Numbered from the stretch's first letter, positions 47,898 through 59,494 are shown. The stretch is DNA of 64,000 nucleotides from Sepiola atlantica (GCA_963556195.1 OY744532.1:78972234-79036233); one strand, 5' to 3'. The notes: generated by a model not told the origin, from the sequence alone. Numbers and translations: made by a program.

Positions 47898-48105
47898 TGT
47901 GTGTCACGATCTGACACTCCTATTTAAGAAGATTAAGTGAAGAGACAGCTTTTGCCCCGGAAACCGAGTAATATAAATAAATATATATACTTCCATTCCG
48001 TCACGCAACATTTTGGTGAGTAAAATATTTTCATATTTCTAGCCACCGGATAATATTATTAACAGTAAATTATACAGATTGATGTAGAAAACACTGTGGA
48101 ATTTC
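47898..48105 (+). repeat. repeat G, copy 2
   Basis: Counterpart of 46,435-46,697, with an internal ~50-bp deletion relative to it. Confidence 0.85.
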
Positions 48106-48256
48106 CACAGGGTCCCGCTAGTATAAATTTAATTACGAAAAATTAGACCGAAAATTAAAAGTAGAATCATGTTAAGATAAGTAAAATATATGAACTAATA
48201 TCTAACACAGATCAAAGACGAACTAAAAAATTAAATTGAAACTTTATCTTATTTTA

Positions 48257-48465
48257 AAACCGGAAGTATCTGAATTTTCACGAATGACTTCTGCTCTCTA
48301 TTTACCTTCTTTGCATACAAAATAATCTAAATATAAACCACATTACGACCCTTTACACTTAGCAGCTGCGTTCCGAAATTCATAATAATCGGTTCATCAA
48401 CTTAGGAGTGAATCCTGTAAATACAAATATATAATCATATACACATTCTTAACTTAATATCAATA
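48257..48465 (-). repeat. dispersed repeat family C, copy
   Basis: About 195 bp, roughly 97% identical by eye to 53,556-53,757 ('cggaagtatctgaattttca', 'ttacacttagcagctgcgtt', 'ggagtgaatcctgtaaatac'). Non-coding; youngest pair of the family. Confidence 0.9.
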
Positions 48466-48827
48466 GTAATCGAAATAACGATTTTGAAAATTTTATAAAT
48501 CATAATAAATAATTACAGGTTTGTTGTGTTCCCAATTGCAACTTTATTTGAAAAGTTAAAAAGCAATGATTGCAATATGAGGTAAAGTAAAAAAAACTGT
48601 TAGTGTTAAGGTGTGTAGAAATGCAAATATAAACAAATAAATTATTTTTAAAATTAAGACCAAAACATCGTATTTAAGTTAATTAATTACCTAAAGCAGA
48701 CATATTCAATTTTTAAACTATAGCACTGTATTCGTAGCTCAGTTGTGAAACGATGGAATTGCGTACTCATCGATTGAAAACCACATACTTCTTGAGTTTT
48801 TTTAGAGATTTTTAAATAGGGGTTGGA

Positions 48828-49267
48828 AGTAATGGGTGAACATTTCAGATTCATGCGAGTAATATTTTTTGTGTTCATTTATACATAAATAACACTAAAC
48901 AATCAAACATTTTGAAAACTTTGAAAAATTCAGAAGGTGCAGGCCACTAGTATTTGGCTATTTTACATTCATGAAAACCCTTTCACAGCCTGAAAATGGT
49001 CCGAAATTAAAGTACTATATCAGATGTAACCATCTATATCCATTCATAGCTTTTGAGGATGCTTTAGGACCTGCAATGCCGCATGAAACCACTTTTTCAC
49101 CGAAAAATAATGGATTTTGAGTCCCGTGGAGCCCTAACAGCTATTTTTGGCCTGCACCTTCTGAAATTTGCAAAATTTTCAAAATGTTTGATTGTTTAGT
49201 GTTATTTATGTATAAATAAACACAAAAAAATACTACTCGCATGAATCTGAAATTTTCACCTATTACG
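48828..49267. mobile_element. MITE-like element, ~118-bp terminal inverted repeats
   Basis: Arms 48,828-48,946 and 49,148-49,267 are inverted copies at about 90% ('attcatgcgagtaat', 'aaataacactaaacaatcaa', 'agaaggtgcaggcc'). Inner ~200 bp is unique. Termini near 'taatgggtgaa' / 'ttcacctatta'. No transposase. Confidence 0.8.
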
Positions 49268-49342
49268 TCTATTTTAAATATAGATTTGAAACATAACATC
49301 CTATAATAATTTTGGCAATGAGACAACAACAAATTTAGGTGC

Positions 49343-49898
49343 TGATATCTAACATGTACCAGTTTCCGGGAACTTCGCGTCGGCAGCATTCGAACATGTT
49401 ACGTAAACATCCGAGAGATGCCGAGGCGAATGTTGACAGACGATAACTTCGATACGTTGCTGAGTCGTATTTTTTCAGTTTTATTTTCAAGAAAGATAGC
49501 AAATAACAAAAATCGAACAAAACAGCGAAATCACTGTTAATCACTACATTTTTATTAATTTTTTTTTCATTTTTTTTTGTATTCAGTCAATTGGTTTATT
49601 AAGCCTGAAAAATAATATTTTTTTTGTGTTGGGGGTGACATTTTCTTTTTAAATCAGTCGGGTTCAGGATAGGGTAAAACAGAGACGTCTACCTAAACTG
49701 TATACCCTGCGCCTCCGATCTGACCAGGATTTTGTAACAAATGGTCTTTGCAGACCTTCAAAACATTCTTCCAATCTGGCTGCGTGTTCCTTCGTCTGAC
49801 AGCTGATTGGTTAATCGCCTCGTCATCTCTCGGGTGTTTACGTAACATGCTCGCACGCCGCCGACGCGAAGTTCCCGGAAACTGGTACATATTCGATA
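49343..49898. mobile_element. MITE-like element, ~105-bp inverted arms
   Basis: Arms 49,343-49,444 and 49,790-49,898 share 'atgtaccagtttccgggaac', 'ttcgcgtcggc', 'catgttacgtaaaca' in inverted order. ~345-bp interior has no identifiable gene. Confidence 0.8.
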
Positions 49899-50049
49899 TC
49901 AATACCACGATTTAAAACTAAACAGTTGATTGAAAAGCTAAATTTAATATTTGCAAATGCGGTTTTAGATTATGAATAAATGTAAAAAAAAGAAGAAGAT
50001 TTTGCATTTACTTTGAAATTATCGAAGTTAATTTGATTTTTTATCAATT

Positions 50050-50290
50050 AATGTTAAAAAGATTCTGCGTCCCCCGACCGGAATTGAACTAGGATTCGCA
50101 TTTCAGCTGGTTGGCATCTAATTAATTGTTCCACCTCGCCGGTGTTAGTCACAAACAGATTATAAAACATATAATAAAAACGTTACGCTAATCAAAATGG
50201 GAGGAGAAACAACAAAGTAGATGTGAAATAAAAAAAAATGACTTTAATCAAATTTCTTCCCGATTAGTGAAAAATAATGTTTTTCTTATA
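50050..50290 (-). mobile_element. tRNA-derived SINE, copy 1
   Basis: Minus strand: box A-like 'ggcgaggtggaacaatta', box B 'agttcaattcc', then 'cggggg acgcag'. The ~200-bp body parallels 50,660-50,890 ('tataaaacat', 'actttaat.aaatttcttccc'). Confidence 0.55.
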
Positions 50291-50659
50291 TTACAAAATT
50301 TCTGAATATATTGAAATACGTTCAGCGAAGCAAGCATACACATCTTCTCTATTTCCTACTCGTTTTCTTTCATACATACACAAGAATAAATACGGGGAGA
50401 CAGACTAAGCTAAAAAAAAAAAATTCTCTCACTCCCTCTCTCTCTGTCGCTCACACTATCTCTCTTTGTCGCTCACTCTCTCTTGTAAACACCCCCTCTC
50501 TAAACAAATCCCTGACTCTCACTTTCACGCTTGCGAATAAATAAATAAATATAGACTAAGCTAAAAGAAGGAACCAATTTCTTTCACAAAAAATTCAATG
50601 TGTAATTATACAAATACATAAATTCATAGTTATCGAAGAGCAACGGAATTTTCTATGAA

Positions 50660-50890
50660 TAAACTAAAAATGATCTGCGCCCTTACGCGGTAGGCGAACT
50701 CAGATTTTCGTCTGATCACTTGTTCTACTGTATCAGGCTTATTAATACACATATCATAAAACATCTTATAAATCGCCTACAAAAAGAAGGTAAAACGAAA
50801 GTATTAGCGGTCAATTTTGAGAATTTCACTTTAATTAAATTTTTTCCCGGTGTTCATTGGTGGCAATAAGAAGAATTGTGACTGTGGAAA
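50660..50890 (-). mobile_element. tRNA-derived SINE, copy 2
   Basis: Diverged relative of the previous element on the same strand, about 610 bp away. Box B decayed to 'gagttcgcc'. 'gactaagctaaaa' occurs before each copy (about 50,403 and 50,553), suggesting a tandem duplication. Confidence 0.5.
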
Positions 50891-50899
50891 GAACTGTTT

Positions 50900-51285
50900 A
50901 TCCCACTACCTCTATGATATTAGTAATAAAAACTGTTGCTCGGATTAAATATAACATTCGATAACATTGATAGGAAATAAAAATGTTGTTTAAAGTATAC
51001 AGAACCATATTTGGTGTAAATTACTGACGAAAAAAAATTGTTATCTATTTAAGTCAGAGATATAGAGGAAAGTTGTCATCAATGGTCTCTCGCTGGTAAA
51101 ACGTAGGGATTTTCTTCAGACAGCGGACTACCATGTTTTTTCTAGATTTTCAGTACTCTTTGATACATTCTAACATAATTGCAAGTTACTTGACGTTCTA
51201 ACACCCGCCATTTACCTGTGATTTATTGTTAATAACGACCAGGTTGTTATCAATAAAAATTTGAATGAAATTAGCGTCCTAAAGA
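50900..51285. other. unassigned stretch
   Basis: No recognised feature. Confidence 0.4.
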
Positions 51286-51289
51286 TTCC

Positions 51290-52250
51290 ACTACTTTCCG
51301 TACCCTTCCAGTCCAGGTATCACTCTAGTTTTTATGTTTACTCTTCTTTTTAGCTCTCTGGCAACTACATGTATTTGGCTACTTTTACTGCTTCCTCCTG
51401 TGATATACGGTTTGGCAAATTTTCCCCGGTTTCTTGACTATTATCATGTCTGGTCTTTCTACAGTATTCCCACTTACTCTCAGACAAGTTATACGTATTA
51501 GATTTTTCGTATTCTTTAGTTTCGCTTTGTGTTCTGCTTGGACGGCGAAATCTAATACATGGGAAATGTTTCCTCCATGTTGATATTATCATGTTCGTTC
51601 TTCTTCCTTGGAATGGATTTGTCGATTTGTATTTCCATGTCCCATAATATTTTCTGCTTTTAATATAACTATACTGGATCCGATTCCCGACGATACCATA
51701 TGTCTGCATATTCAAAGTGCAGTCGTTTGCAAAGGTTCCAGTGGATTACCTTTCCAACTAAGTTATATCGATTTTCATATTCTTTTTTTTAGCTAACTTG
51801 CTGCATTCGCTTATGATATAGCTTACCAATTCGCCTTGTTGTCTACAGAGGTTGTTTATTTAGTCTCATCTATTTTGAGTTTCATGAATTTGTTTTGCTC
51901 TCCTTGTTTGATGTGTTTGTCAATAATGATTCTGTTTCCCTTTTAACATATCCTTTTCGTAGCCATGCCCATGTTTTCGGTGTGTAATTTCTTTCGCTCC
52001 TCTTATAAATTGTCCATGTAGTTGCTTCTCTTCCAATTTTATTTTCATGTCTTTTTTATTTCCCGTTTTACTGCCCTCGGAATTGCTCACTTTGACACTG
52101 CTTTTGTAATCAGCCTCTCTGTATTTAGTATAATGTATTTTAGTACCTTTATTGGATTGACTACGCAATCTTCAATATTGTTCCCCCTTTTTTCTGTGCA
52201 TAGTTATTGGTTTCTTTGATCTAATTTTGTGAGTTTCTTTTATCCAGTTT
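51290..52250 (-). pseudogene. LINE C-terminal region, heavily decayed
   Basis: Minus strand: KVSNSEGSKTGNKKDMKIKL and EEKQLHGQFIRGAKEITHRK (the LHGQF.R......  region upstream of the RT C-tail), then decayed IWDM, RPDMIIV..KPGKICQ. Same family as 23,690-27,448, in which 'RPDMIIINKKEKSCKIVD' is preserved. Many stops. Confidence 0.7.
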
Positions 52251-52264
52251 ACGAAAAGTCCAGA

Positions 52265-52265
52265 T

Positions 52266-52326
<61 letters not shown>

Positions 52327-52330
52327 GCTG
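52265..52330. repeat. (CTA)n microsatellite
   Basis: About 21 units followed by CTG/CTC-rich sequence. Confidence 0.95.
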
Positions 52331-52334
52331 CTCC

Positions 52335-52720
52335 CCCTCGTACTTAGTATCCGCCTCCTCCTTCTCCCCCTCCTACTACAACTACAAGGTGAACACCGTG
52401 GAAGTTCCAGCGTCGCTTTTTTATAAAAATAAAAATGTGAAAGGTCCAGATACTGTCAACTTTATGATTTTTAAAAAATAATAATAGCATTTCATCATAA
52501 AAATATAAGTAAATATTCATTTTAACTTCATTTTGAATTAAATTATTTGTAATAACATTTTTTAATAAAAAAAATATTCCACTTCATAAAAGAAACTTGT
52601 TGAATTTATAGAGCGGTGTTCAATTCTTTTTTATGATTTTTCTTGTACACATTTTGGTTAAGAATTTTCTTAGCTAAAACTTTCATAATTACAATAACTT
52701 TGAAAAAGCAATTGTCGTCT
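52335..52720. other. AT-rich stretch
   Basis: No recognised feature. Confidence 0.4.
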
Positions 52721-53042
52721 ACTCTTGGCCTTTTGGCTAAGATCAAAGTGTAGTAGCTGTTCTGATGGATACTGCACCCCATAGACGGCTTGATTTACGC
52801 CGGTCTATGGGTCTGTCCTGTGCAGTTCTAGGAGGTCCACCCTCCTAGGCTTCGCCTCCCCTCTTTGGGGAGGAGTAAGTTTATTGCTTACTGTCTGAGG
52901 CGCCCCTACCGGGGAATGCCGACGGGGCTGCCCAGGCAATTTTCAAACCCCACTTTCCCGACCCGACCGTGGGTCACATCTTACTTGTGGGAGTAAGATA
53001 AAACTGGCCTTGTGCCTAACTCCTGGAGTGGAGTAAATCAAT
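52721..53042 (+). mobile_element. U2-snRNA-headed SINE, full copy
   Basis: Starts 'cttggccttttggctaagat', then 'caaagtgtagtagctgttct' (one change from U2 in tgtagtaTctg), body with 'cttgatttacgccggtctat', tail 'ctcctggagtggagtaaatc'. Lacks the ~22-bp segment 'tggtattgtcttagcc' region present at 60,045-60,080. Flanking repeat is short and doubtful ('tactct'). Confidence 0.85.
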
Positions 53043-53059
53043 ACTCTGTATTAACACCA

Positions 53060-53550
53060 CTACAGCGTCAAGTTTGGATGAATTTCATACGCATATTTAG
53101 AGCGTACGTATTGACAGCGTTACGGATAGTACTAACTAAGCTAGGGACGAGCATAAATACCAGTCGCAGGACAGGTAAAATTAATTCCCAAAACAGAACA
53201 GTTTTGCACCACATTCACGCCCTCTTACTAAGATTAAAATCAAAGAAATAATGCAACTAAAACTTACGTCTCGAATCCTTATTCTAATTTTGATTAAAAT
53301 CCATTACATGATTATTATTCTAGAAATTTAAAAATGTAAGGATTAAGTTTGAGGTCTTATAAGAAATTCAGATTCAAAGAATTATCCTTAATTGATGTCT
53401 AATTATTGTGGATCCAATTTAAGGTAAATCTGAAATATTTTAATTTTTAAATGGGTTGTTGTGTCCATATTATGCTTCATAAAATCTCTTTAAAATACTC
53501 CAAAGAAACTGACATTTAAAGAATAATTATTATTTGATTTTATAATTTAA
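53060..53550. other. AT-rich stretch
   Basis: No recognised feature. Confidence 0.4.
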
Positions 53551-53555
53551 AAAAA

Positions 53556-53757
53556 CCCGGAAGTATCTGAATTTTCACGAATGGCTTCTGCTCTCTATTT
53601 ACCTTCTTTGCATACAAAATAATCTAAATATAAACCACATTACGACCCATTACACTTAGCAGCTGCGTTCCGAAATTCATAATAATCATTCATCAATTTA
53701 GGAGTGAATCCTGTAAATACAAATATATAATCATATATACATTCTTAACTTAATTAT
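53556..53757 (-). repeat. dispersed repeat family C, copy interrupted at its end
   Basis: Near-identical to 48,257-48,465 up to 'cttaacttaat', where the next element begins. Confidence 0.9.
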
Positions 53758-53758
53758 T

Positions 53759-54330
53759 GGTCCCCCAGTTTATAAAATCGGGGGACCTATGTTTTGAGGC
53801 ATTTCCGTCCGTCCGGATTTTTCTCCGCAACCATCCATTGAATTTCTCTGAAATTTTGCATGAAATTGTAACTTTTGTCAGGTTAGAAAGTGACATTCTC
53901 CGACTTTTGAAAAAATAATATTTTTTGCCACATAACTTTTAATCCATCCATTCAATTTCTCTGAAACTTGGCCAAAATGTGGAGGCAATTGTTTCTAATA
54001 GAAAATAAGTATCGCTGACCTTGGAAAAAATCTGGTTCGCGCCGTCAGGGGGTCAAAACACCCCAAAATGGCAAAAATAACCCTTTTCTCCCATAACGTT
54101 TGATCCATCCATTCAATTTTTCTGAAACCTAGCCAAAATGTAGAGGCAATTGTTCTGGATATAAAATGAGCATCCTTGACCTCAGAAAAATTCTGGTTCG
54201 CGCCCCTAGGGGGTCAAAGGGGGGTAAAAATGCCCCATATTGCCCAAATTTATTGCATTTTACACTCGCCACATCGAGTCACATATAGAGGGGGACCACG
54301 CATGCGCGGCTTGTTATTATTCATTCCAAG
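53759..54330 (+). mobile_element. element with GGTCCCCC hairpin end and internal ~125-bp repeats
   Basis: Begins with a hairpin, 'ggtccccc' facing 'gggggacc'. Inside, 'atccatccattcaattt' + 'ctctgaaac' + 'gccaaaatgt.gaggcaatt' recurs about three times with 'ctggttcgcgcc' and 'agggggtcaaa'. Ends near 'agagggggaccacgcatgcg'. No coding. Non-autonomous transposon or satellite-like unit; class unknown. Confidence 0.65.
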
Positions 54331-54334
54331 TTCT

Positions 54335-54934
54335 CACACTATACGATAGCAGTGATTTATAAAAAAAGACGATGGCTAAATGTCATATACCGTTTCTTCT
54401 TCAGACAGGGGTTGATATCACGGAACTATTACAGCTGATGATTGCTGTTGTTTTTAAGCGAGTTGGATTCTGTACAGAGATCACGCAGACCGTGGCTCAG
54501 GGTTTTCTGGTCTACATTTTCTTCGTTGGTCACAGCTATTCGTTAGACATCTAAAATTGCACGTTTTTAGCCTCGAAACTCAGATCAGTATACGAAGGCG
54601 TTGAGTTATAGCCTATCACACTCAAAGGAATAACAATTGCACATGCGTATTAGCAACGTTTTTGCTTTCACTCCATTGATTGGTGGATCTGTGTGGCCCT
54701 GCCAACAACAAGAGTTCCGGACAGCATAACTTTGAGATTACCACGTTGCCATAGCTTCTATCCCGGTGAGGAAAGGTTCTAATTTAGAGAGGGAATGGCT
54801 GCATATAAGTCAATATTTGAAAATACGTGGTGCGTCTATGACGTGAAAAGAATCATTTTGTTCTTTTTTTCGAAACATAAGCGTTAGAATTCGAAATATG
54901 TGGTGCACTTATAAAATGAAATGAATGTGTATTT

Positions 54935-54935
<1 letters not shown>
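54335..54935. other. unassigned stretch
   Basis: Plus frame 54,372-54,554 (60 codons) has no recognised domain. Confidence 0.4.

Positions 54936-54936
<1 letters not shown>

Positions 54937-55009
<73 letters not shown>
54937..55009. repeat. interrupted (TA)n
   Basis: TA run with 'atgtat' and 'atacat' interruptions placed symmetrically. Confidence 0.95.
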
Positions 55010-55012
<3 letters not shown>

Positions 55013-55329
55013 AAAGGTTTGAAAAGTCAATTGCATAACTTCGAGATAATGTGTGGGTTACATTTTTATAGCACTTCATTACTAGTTTTATTTCCTTTAT
55101 TTTCTTGCTCTACCGGGGCTTTCGTTTGAACTGATCATATTTATTGACATGTATTTGGTCTGTTCTATTCGGTTTAATTGCATAAGACGGGCCAATATTC
55201 TCAGGATTCTAACCGGGTTACCCATGCTGTCTATTAAAGAAGCCTCCGACGACCATGAAACTCAGGTCGTCATTTTGAGCTTCACGACTTTTATATTCTT
55301 TGGTCTCATTTTGTCATGAATTCGTGTAT

Positions 55330-55510
55330 GTGTGTGTGTAGCAACATCAGGTTTATTTTACTTAGGTTCTGTCACATGTTTATTTATCACATATGTAAGA
55401 ATAACAGTGGACGTGGTAGATGTTTACAACAAAAATGTTGATCGGTATCCGTTTTAATGACATATAACTAAAAAAACAAGCGTTTCCGGACTAACGTTAC
55501 CATACAGAAC
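55330..55510 (+). repeat. dispersed repeat family F, copy 1
   Basis: Shares 'tttatttatcacatat', 'agataacag'-like sequence, 'gtagatgtttac', 'aatgttgatcggtat' and 'aagcgt.tc' with 59,315-59,490. Confidence 0.6.
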
Positions 55511-55724
55511 ACACTCTCGAATGCCATCAATTTTCCGTACACCCTTTTTTCTATTATTTCAATTGTAGTTAAAACATGATCCTATAACCGGTGCTACCAG
55601 ATAAGGCTGTCTGAAGATATCGGCTTTCTGATCCAAAATGCACCAAAAATCTATGTTTTATTGTTTTTTTTCTTTGCAAAATCCTCTAAAACTAAAAACA
55701 AAAATTATTATTATAAGTAGTAGT

Positions 55725-55727
<3 letters not shown>

Positions 55728-55771
<44 letters not shown>
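55728..55771. repeat. (TA)n microsatellite
   Basis: About 22 units, 50 bp before a hammerhead-like motif. Confidence 0.95.
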
Positions 55772-55776
<5 letters not shown>

Positions 55777-55820
55777 GCATTTCGATGCATCCAATGGTGG
55801 CGTAAAGAAACGGGTTTAGC

Positions 55821-55856
55821 CCGAAGAAGTTTGGTTATCCATGACTTTGACTGAAA
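55821..55856 (+). ncRNA. hammerhead-like motif (relic)
   Basis: CCGAAGA (55,821-55,827, one core change), hairpin with AGT/ACT and TGG/CCA, then GAAA (55,853-55,856). Confidence 0.25.
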
Positions 55857-55859
55857 TAC

Positions 55860-56410
55860 GTCTGCAAATGTGTAGCAAAATAATGCTTTTATGAATTTAA
55901 AAAAATGTAGCAAATAAATAGCTCTAATTATAATTATAAATAGCTCTAAAAATATAGCAAATAAATAGCTCTAATTATTATTAAGACAAGACACATTTAT
56001 AGTCTCGATATTGGTGAGATTTGCAGAAAATATGGTATGAAAAATAGATTTATCAAAGGGATGTTAACATTCTACTACCAATACTACTGATAATAATAAT
56101 GAACTTATAGGGATCAATCATTATTGAGCATATTCTACCAGATGTGACCTTAGTACTACTGAGTTGGGCCATAGGATGGTAAGCATTAACATCCTACACT
56201 TTTTATTATTACTATTACTGCTACTGAAGTATGGTCATCTATATAATAAAAACACTAAGGCGATTTCATGTTCGTACTTACGTTATCACCGCCCACCACC
56301 CTTTTAAAAGATAGGATTGCCCGATTGTCGAATATGCAATGCAAACAAAGTCATTTAAAAACAAATTTATCTCATGTGTGTCCAACGTGAACCTCTAATT
56401 AAAAAAAACT
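55860..56410. other. unassigned stretch
   Basis: A ~45-bp duplication ('gcaaataaatagctctaatt') lies at about 55,908-55,980. Otherwise nothing. Confidence 0.45.
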
Positions 56411-56417
56411 TTATAGT

Positions 56418-56690
56418 ATTTGGGCTATGATAAAAATGTAGTATCTGTTAGGTTCTACGATAGTACATTAATAGCGTGGAGTCTCCGTTCACGCCGAACG
56501 CCGATAGAATGGAAATATCTCACAAGGTTTTTTGCAGATAGACCCCGCCTCATAGTATGCTTAAGTTTGAACAAAGGTGGTACAATGATATCGTGGGGTC
56601 TGCGTTCGTGCCGGACGCCCATAAAATGGAAATATTTGAAAGCAGATGAAGGATACAACTGCAGAGTTTCGAGGGGTCCGACTAGTTAAT
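56418..56690 (+). mobile_element. U2-headed element with internal duplication
   Basis: Head 'tttgggctatgat' then 'atgtagtatctgtt' is a decayed U2 5' end. Body holds a ~55-bp unit twice (56,463-56,520 and 56,581-56,640; 'atcgtggggtctgcgttcg', 'gccggacgcc', 'aaaatggaaatat'). A third partial unit is at 29,904-29,942. Confidence 0.5.
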
Positions 56691-56699
56691 TATTAATTT

Positions 56700-57236
56700 C
56701 AGTACTTATTAAAATCTAAGTAATGTATAAACAACCACAAACAATGGTGTTTCTCACATGCGATGTAATCAGTCCATTGTTTGATGCGCCACCCATTTTG
56801 TATTTGCCCATTTTATCTCCGTCGCGGCTTATCAACAGTTCTGGTGTTGAACAAATAGTACCGGTGATATCTTGACGAAACCGAAACCGAACGACGGGCA
56901 GCCACGCGGACGTCGGGGCGCCTCGCCGGTATGATTTCTATCAAAGCAATAACGCAAAACAAACAGCCAATCAATGGACTGACGCTGGTCGAAGCACACA
57001 TGCCATGGTACGCCAACCTACGCAATAATAGAGAGGGATGGCGGGAAGGGAGAAAAAGAAGTCCCATAGAGAAATTTGCTTATTCAGATTACAATCTTTG
57101 ATAGAGTTACGCAAGACAACTGCATTGAAAATCGAGGAAGCATGTTATTACTTTATGCTGATAAAACCTTGTCATAGTAAGCACACAAACGCACACACAA
57201 ACCACACACCACAGAGATACACACACACGTAAATAA

Positions 57237-57238
<2 letters not shown>
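56700..57238. other. unassigned, locally GC-rich
   Basis: 56,815-57,040 is the most GC-rich non-repetitive part of the window, with several CG dinucleotides (for example around 56,890-56,935). No domain found in any frame. Could be single-copy or regulatory sequence. Confidence 0.35.

Positions 57239-57306
<68 letters not shown>
57239..57306. repeat. (TA)n microsatellite
   Basis: About 34 units, preceded by (CA)-rich sequence. Confidence 0.95.
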
Positions 57307-57309
<3 letters not shown>

Positions 57310-57459
57310 TCATTCATTCATTCATTTCGCATCAATCAGATGATTCTAGTTTTGACATTGGTTTCCTCGGTATCTTTCTTGTTAGAATTATTCCAAGAAA
57401 GCCATAGGGTACCTAGAGGAGGGACCACGTGATGTTTGCCAATATCTTAAGTGAAAGTG

Positions 57460-57545
57460 TTCTGTGGAACGAACTGGATTCGAACTTGGCACACCCAAGT
57501 TGTCAGTCCATGCATTTAATCATTTAGCCACCGTCACTTCTCATA
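57460..57545 (-). other. tRNA-like SINE head
   Basis: Minus strand has box A 'ggtggctaaatgattaaatg' and box B 'agttcgaatcc' with tRNA spacing. Confidence 0.6.
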
Positions 57546-57549
57546 TATA

Positions 57550-58155
57550 TGATAATATAAACACAATTATTTATATAGTTAAGGTCGATTCTTATGGAAA
57601 TCACATTCGCAAGGAAAATGAAGCCTAATATTCAAACCTTTAAGTAGTTATCTAAACATTGTAATAAAGCTATAAATCAATTGACAGACATATAAATAGA
57701 CGGATCAAAATTATGTCACACTGTGATGAAGTGACAGTTTCGAAGCAATGAAAAGCTAACACGTGTTTCTAGGAGAATCCAAAACATACTTGTACACATT
57801 TAAGCAGTAAACAAAGTATATATCTTCTCAGATAGTCTAACGTTTAGAAGTCTACTCAATGTGCCTTGTTCGATGTGCAGACGAATTTCATCTGAACATT
57901 CGAATCTGAGTGATTTAAAATCTTTATAGAAGTCTGTTAACTTCCATTGCGCTATTGTTTTTGGTGTTTTTAGGTGTTGTTTTCATGGACATTAGATGCC
58001 GTTTTGCATAAAGTTTCACTTTGATTATGAACTGTCTACATTTGACAACACTCTGACGGGTGTTTATTTGTTTATTGCCTGAATTTGTTCAAGTATATTT
58101 TTATTCTCCCTGAAACACGTGTTAAATCATAGTGTTCCATAATTTTTTTTTGTCA
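57550..58155. other. unassigned stretch
   Basis: No recognised feature. Confidence 0.4.
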
Positions 58156-58201
58156 ACTTATATATATATATATATATACGTATAGTTTGGCAGCAAATTG
58201 T

Positions 58202-58575
58202 TATTAAGACAGGCTTCATTAAAATCCACGGAGTTCTGCTTTTTTTAGATTTTCTTGGTTAGTCAATCGACTCTTCGAGCGATTTTACGATCGTGTGGTA
58301 GTAGCTGGTGCAGTATAGCACCAATCGTTATGGTTTGGGTCAAATCTCGAGCGCTTTCGGACGTCTCGTCCATCTTCAGGAGGTTGATTTTAGCTAATAT
58401 GGGTCTTTTTCCACTTCCATTTTTATAGCTTTTTTCTTCTTCATTCTTTCATTTATTTATGTTTTATTGATTTACATATGTATAGATTTCTTTTAAAAAA
58501 TCGCTCGAAGAGTCGAACGACTAACCAAGAAAATCTAAAAAGAGCAGAACTCCGTGGATTTTAATGAAGCCTGTC

Positions 58576-58581
<6 letters not shown>
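58202..58581. mobile_element. inverted-repeat element, ~85-bp arms, PLE-3'-like
   Basis: Arms 58,202-58,286 and 58,498-58,581 are inverted ('aagacaggcttcattaaaat', 'ccacggagttctgct', 'gactcttcgagcgatttt'). The left arm and interior are related to 20,608-20,800, which lies downstream of a PLE C-terminus. Left arm is preceded, and right arm followed, by (TA)n. Confidence 0.8.
58355..58379 (-). ncRNA. hammerhead-like motif
   Basis: CTGAAGA (58,373-58,379), one extra T, stem GGAC/GTCC, then GAAA (58,355-58,358). Homologous position to 20,754-20,777, with a different but still paired stem. Confidence 0.45.

Positions 58582-58641
<60 letters not shown>
58578..58641. repeat. (TA)n microsatellite
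   Basis: About 31 units, at the outer end of the right arm. Confidence 0.95.
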
Positions 58642-58645
<4 letters not shown>

Positions 58646-58936
58646 CATTCATATTAAGAAAACATTATCATACATGTTTATTTACCAACTTATCGGTCTA
58701 ATTTCCTCTTACGATAATATTTCATCTTTGAAAACCCATGGATTACGGAAGAAATAACAAAATAATTATCTTTTTTGTTTTAAACAAGTGATGATTTAAT
58801 AGACTTTGTACTATTAAAAATGTTATTGTCATCATTTACCTACTTGTACGATTGCTATATCTCGTATAGCGAACATTACATTCTCATGATAGGTTATACT
58901 CTAGCGATATATTTCGTATCTTTATCTTCTTTTCCC

Positions 58937-58945
<9 letters not shown>

Positions 58946-59018
<73 letters not shown>
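58946..59018. repeat. (TA)n microsatellite
   Basis: About 35 units with one G interruption. Confidence 0.95.
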
Positions 59019-59019
<1 letters not shown>

Positions 59020-59050
59020 ATTATTATTTGTACTTACTATTAGTTATTAC

Positions 59051-59055
<5 letters not shown>

Positions 59056-59107
<52 letters not shown>

Positions 59108-59130
59108 TATTATTATTATTATTATTATTC
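59056..59130. repeat. (AAT)n(ATT)n, self-complementary switch
   Basis: About 17 AAT units followed by about 8 ATT units; the two halves are reverse complements. Confidence 0.95.
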
Positions 59131-59314
59131 ATGTATACACATATAATATTACTGTTGTATCCTGTTATCTGAAAGGAGCTGGCTTAATATTCGAAGTATT
59201 CCGACCGAGTACCTCATATTAGAAATCAAACAACCTCTACAGATAAAGACGCTCAGATATTTCTTCTGAAACACACGGATTTTATATTTGCTTAGTGTCA
59301 TTTTTTCATGGCGT

Positions 59315-59490
59315 ACGTAACAGGCTTATTTGAACTAATCCTATCATAGTGGCATTATTTATTTATCACATATATAGAGATAACAGAGCGCCATCGCACA
59401 CCTTGTGTGTGTTAGATGTTTACTGTAACGAATGTTGATTAGTATTGCTTTCACTGACCTAAACCCCAGAAAACTAAGCGTCTCAGGGCC
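59315..59490 (+). repeat. dispersed repeat family F, copy 2
   Basis: Counterpart of 55,330-55,510, same strand, diverged. Confidence 0.6.
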
Positions 59491-59494
59491 TATA

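Noticed and set aside
57710..57760. Possible hammerhead (gatgaagtgacagtttcgaag)
   Set aside because: No CTGA, wrong order of GAAA, no stems.
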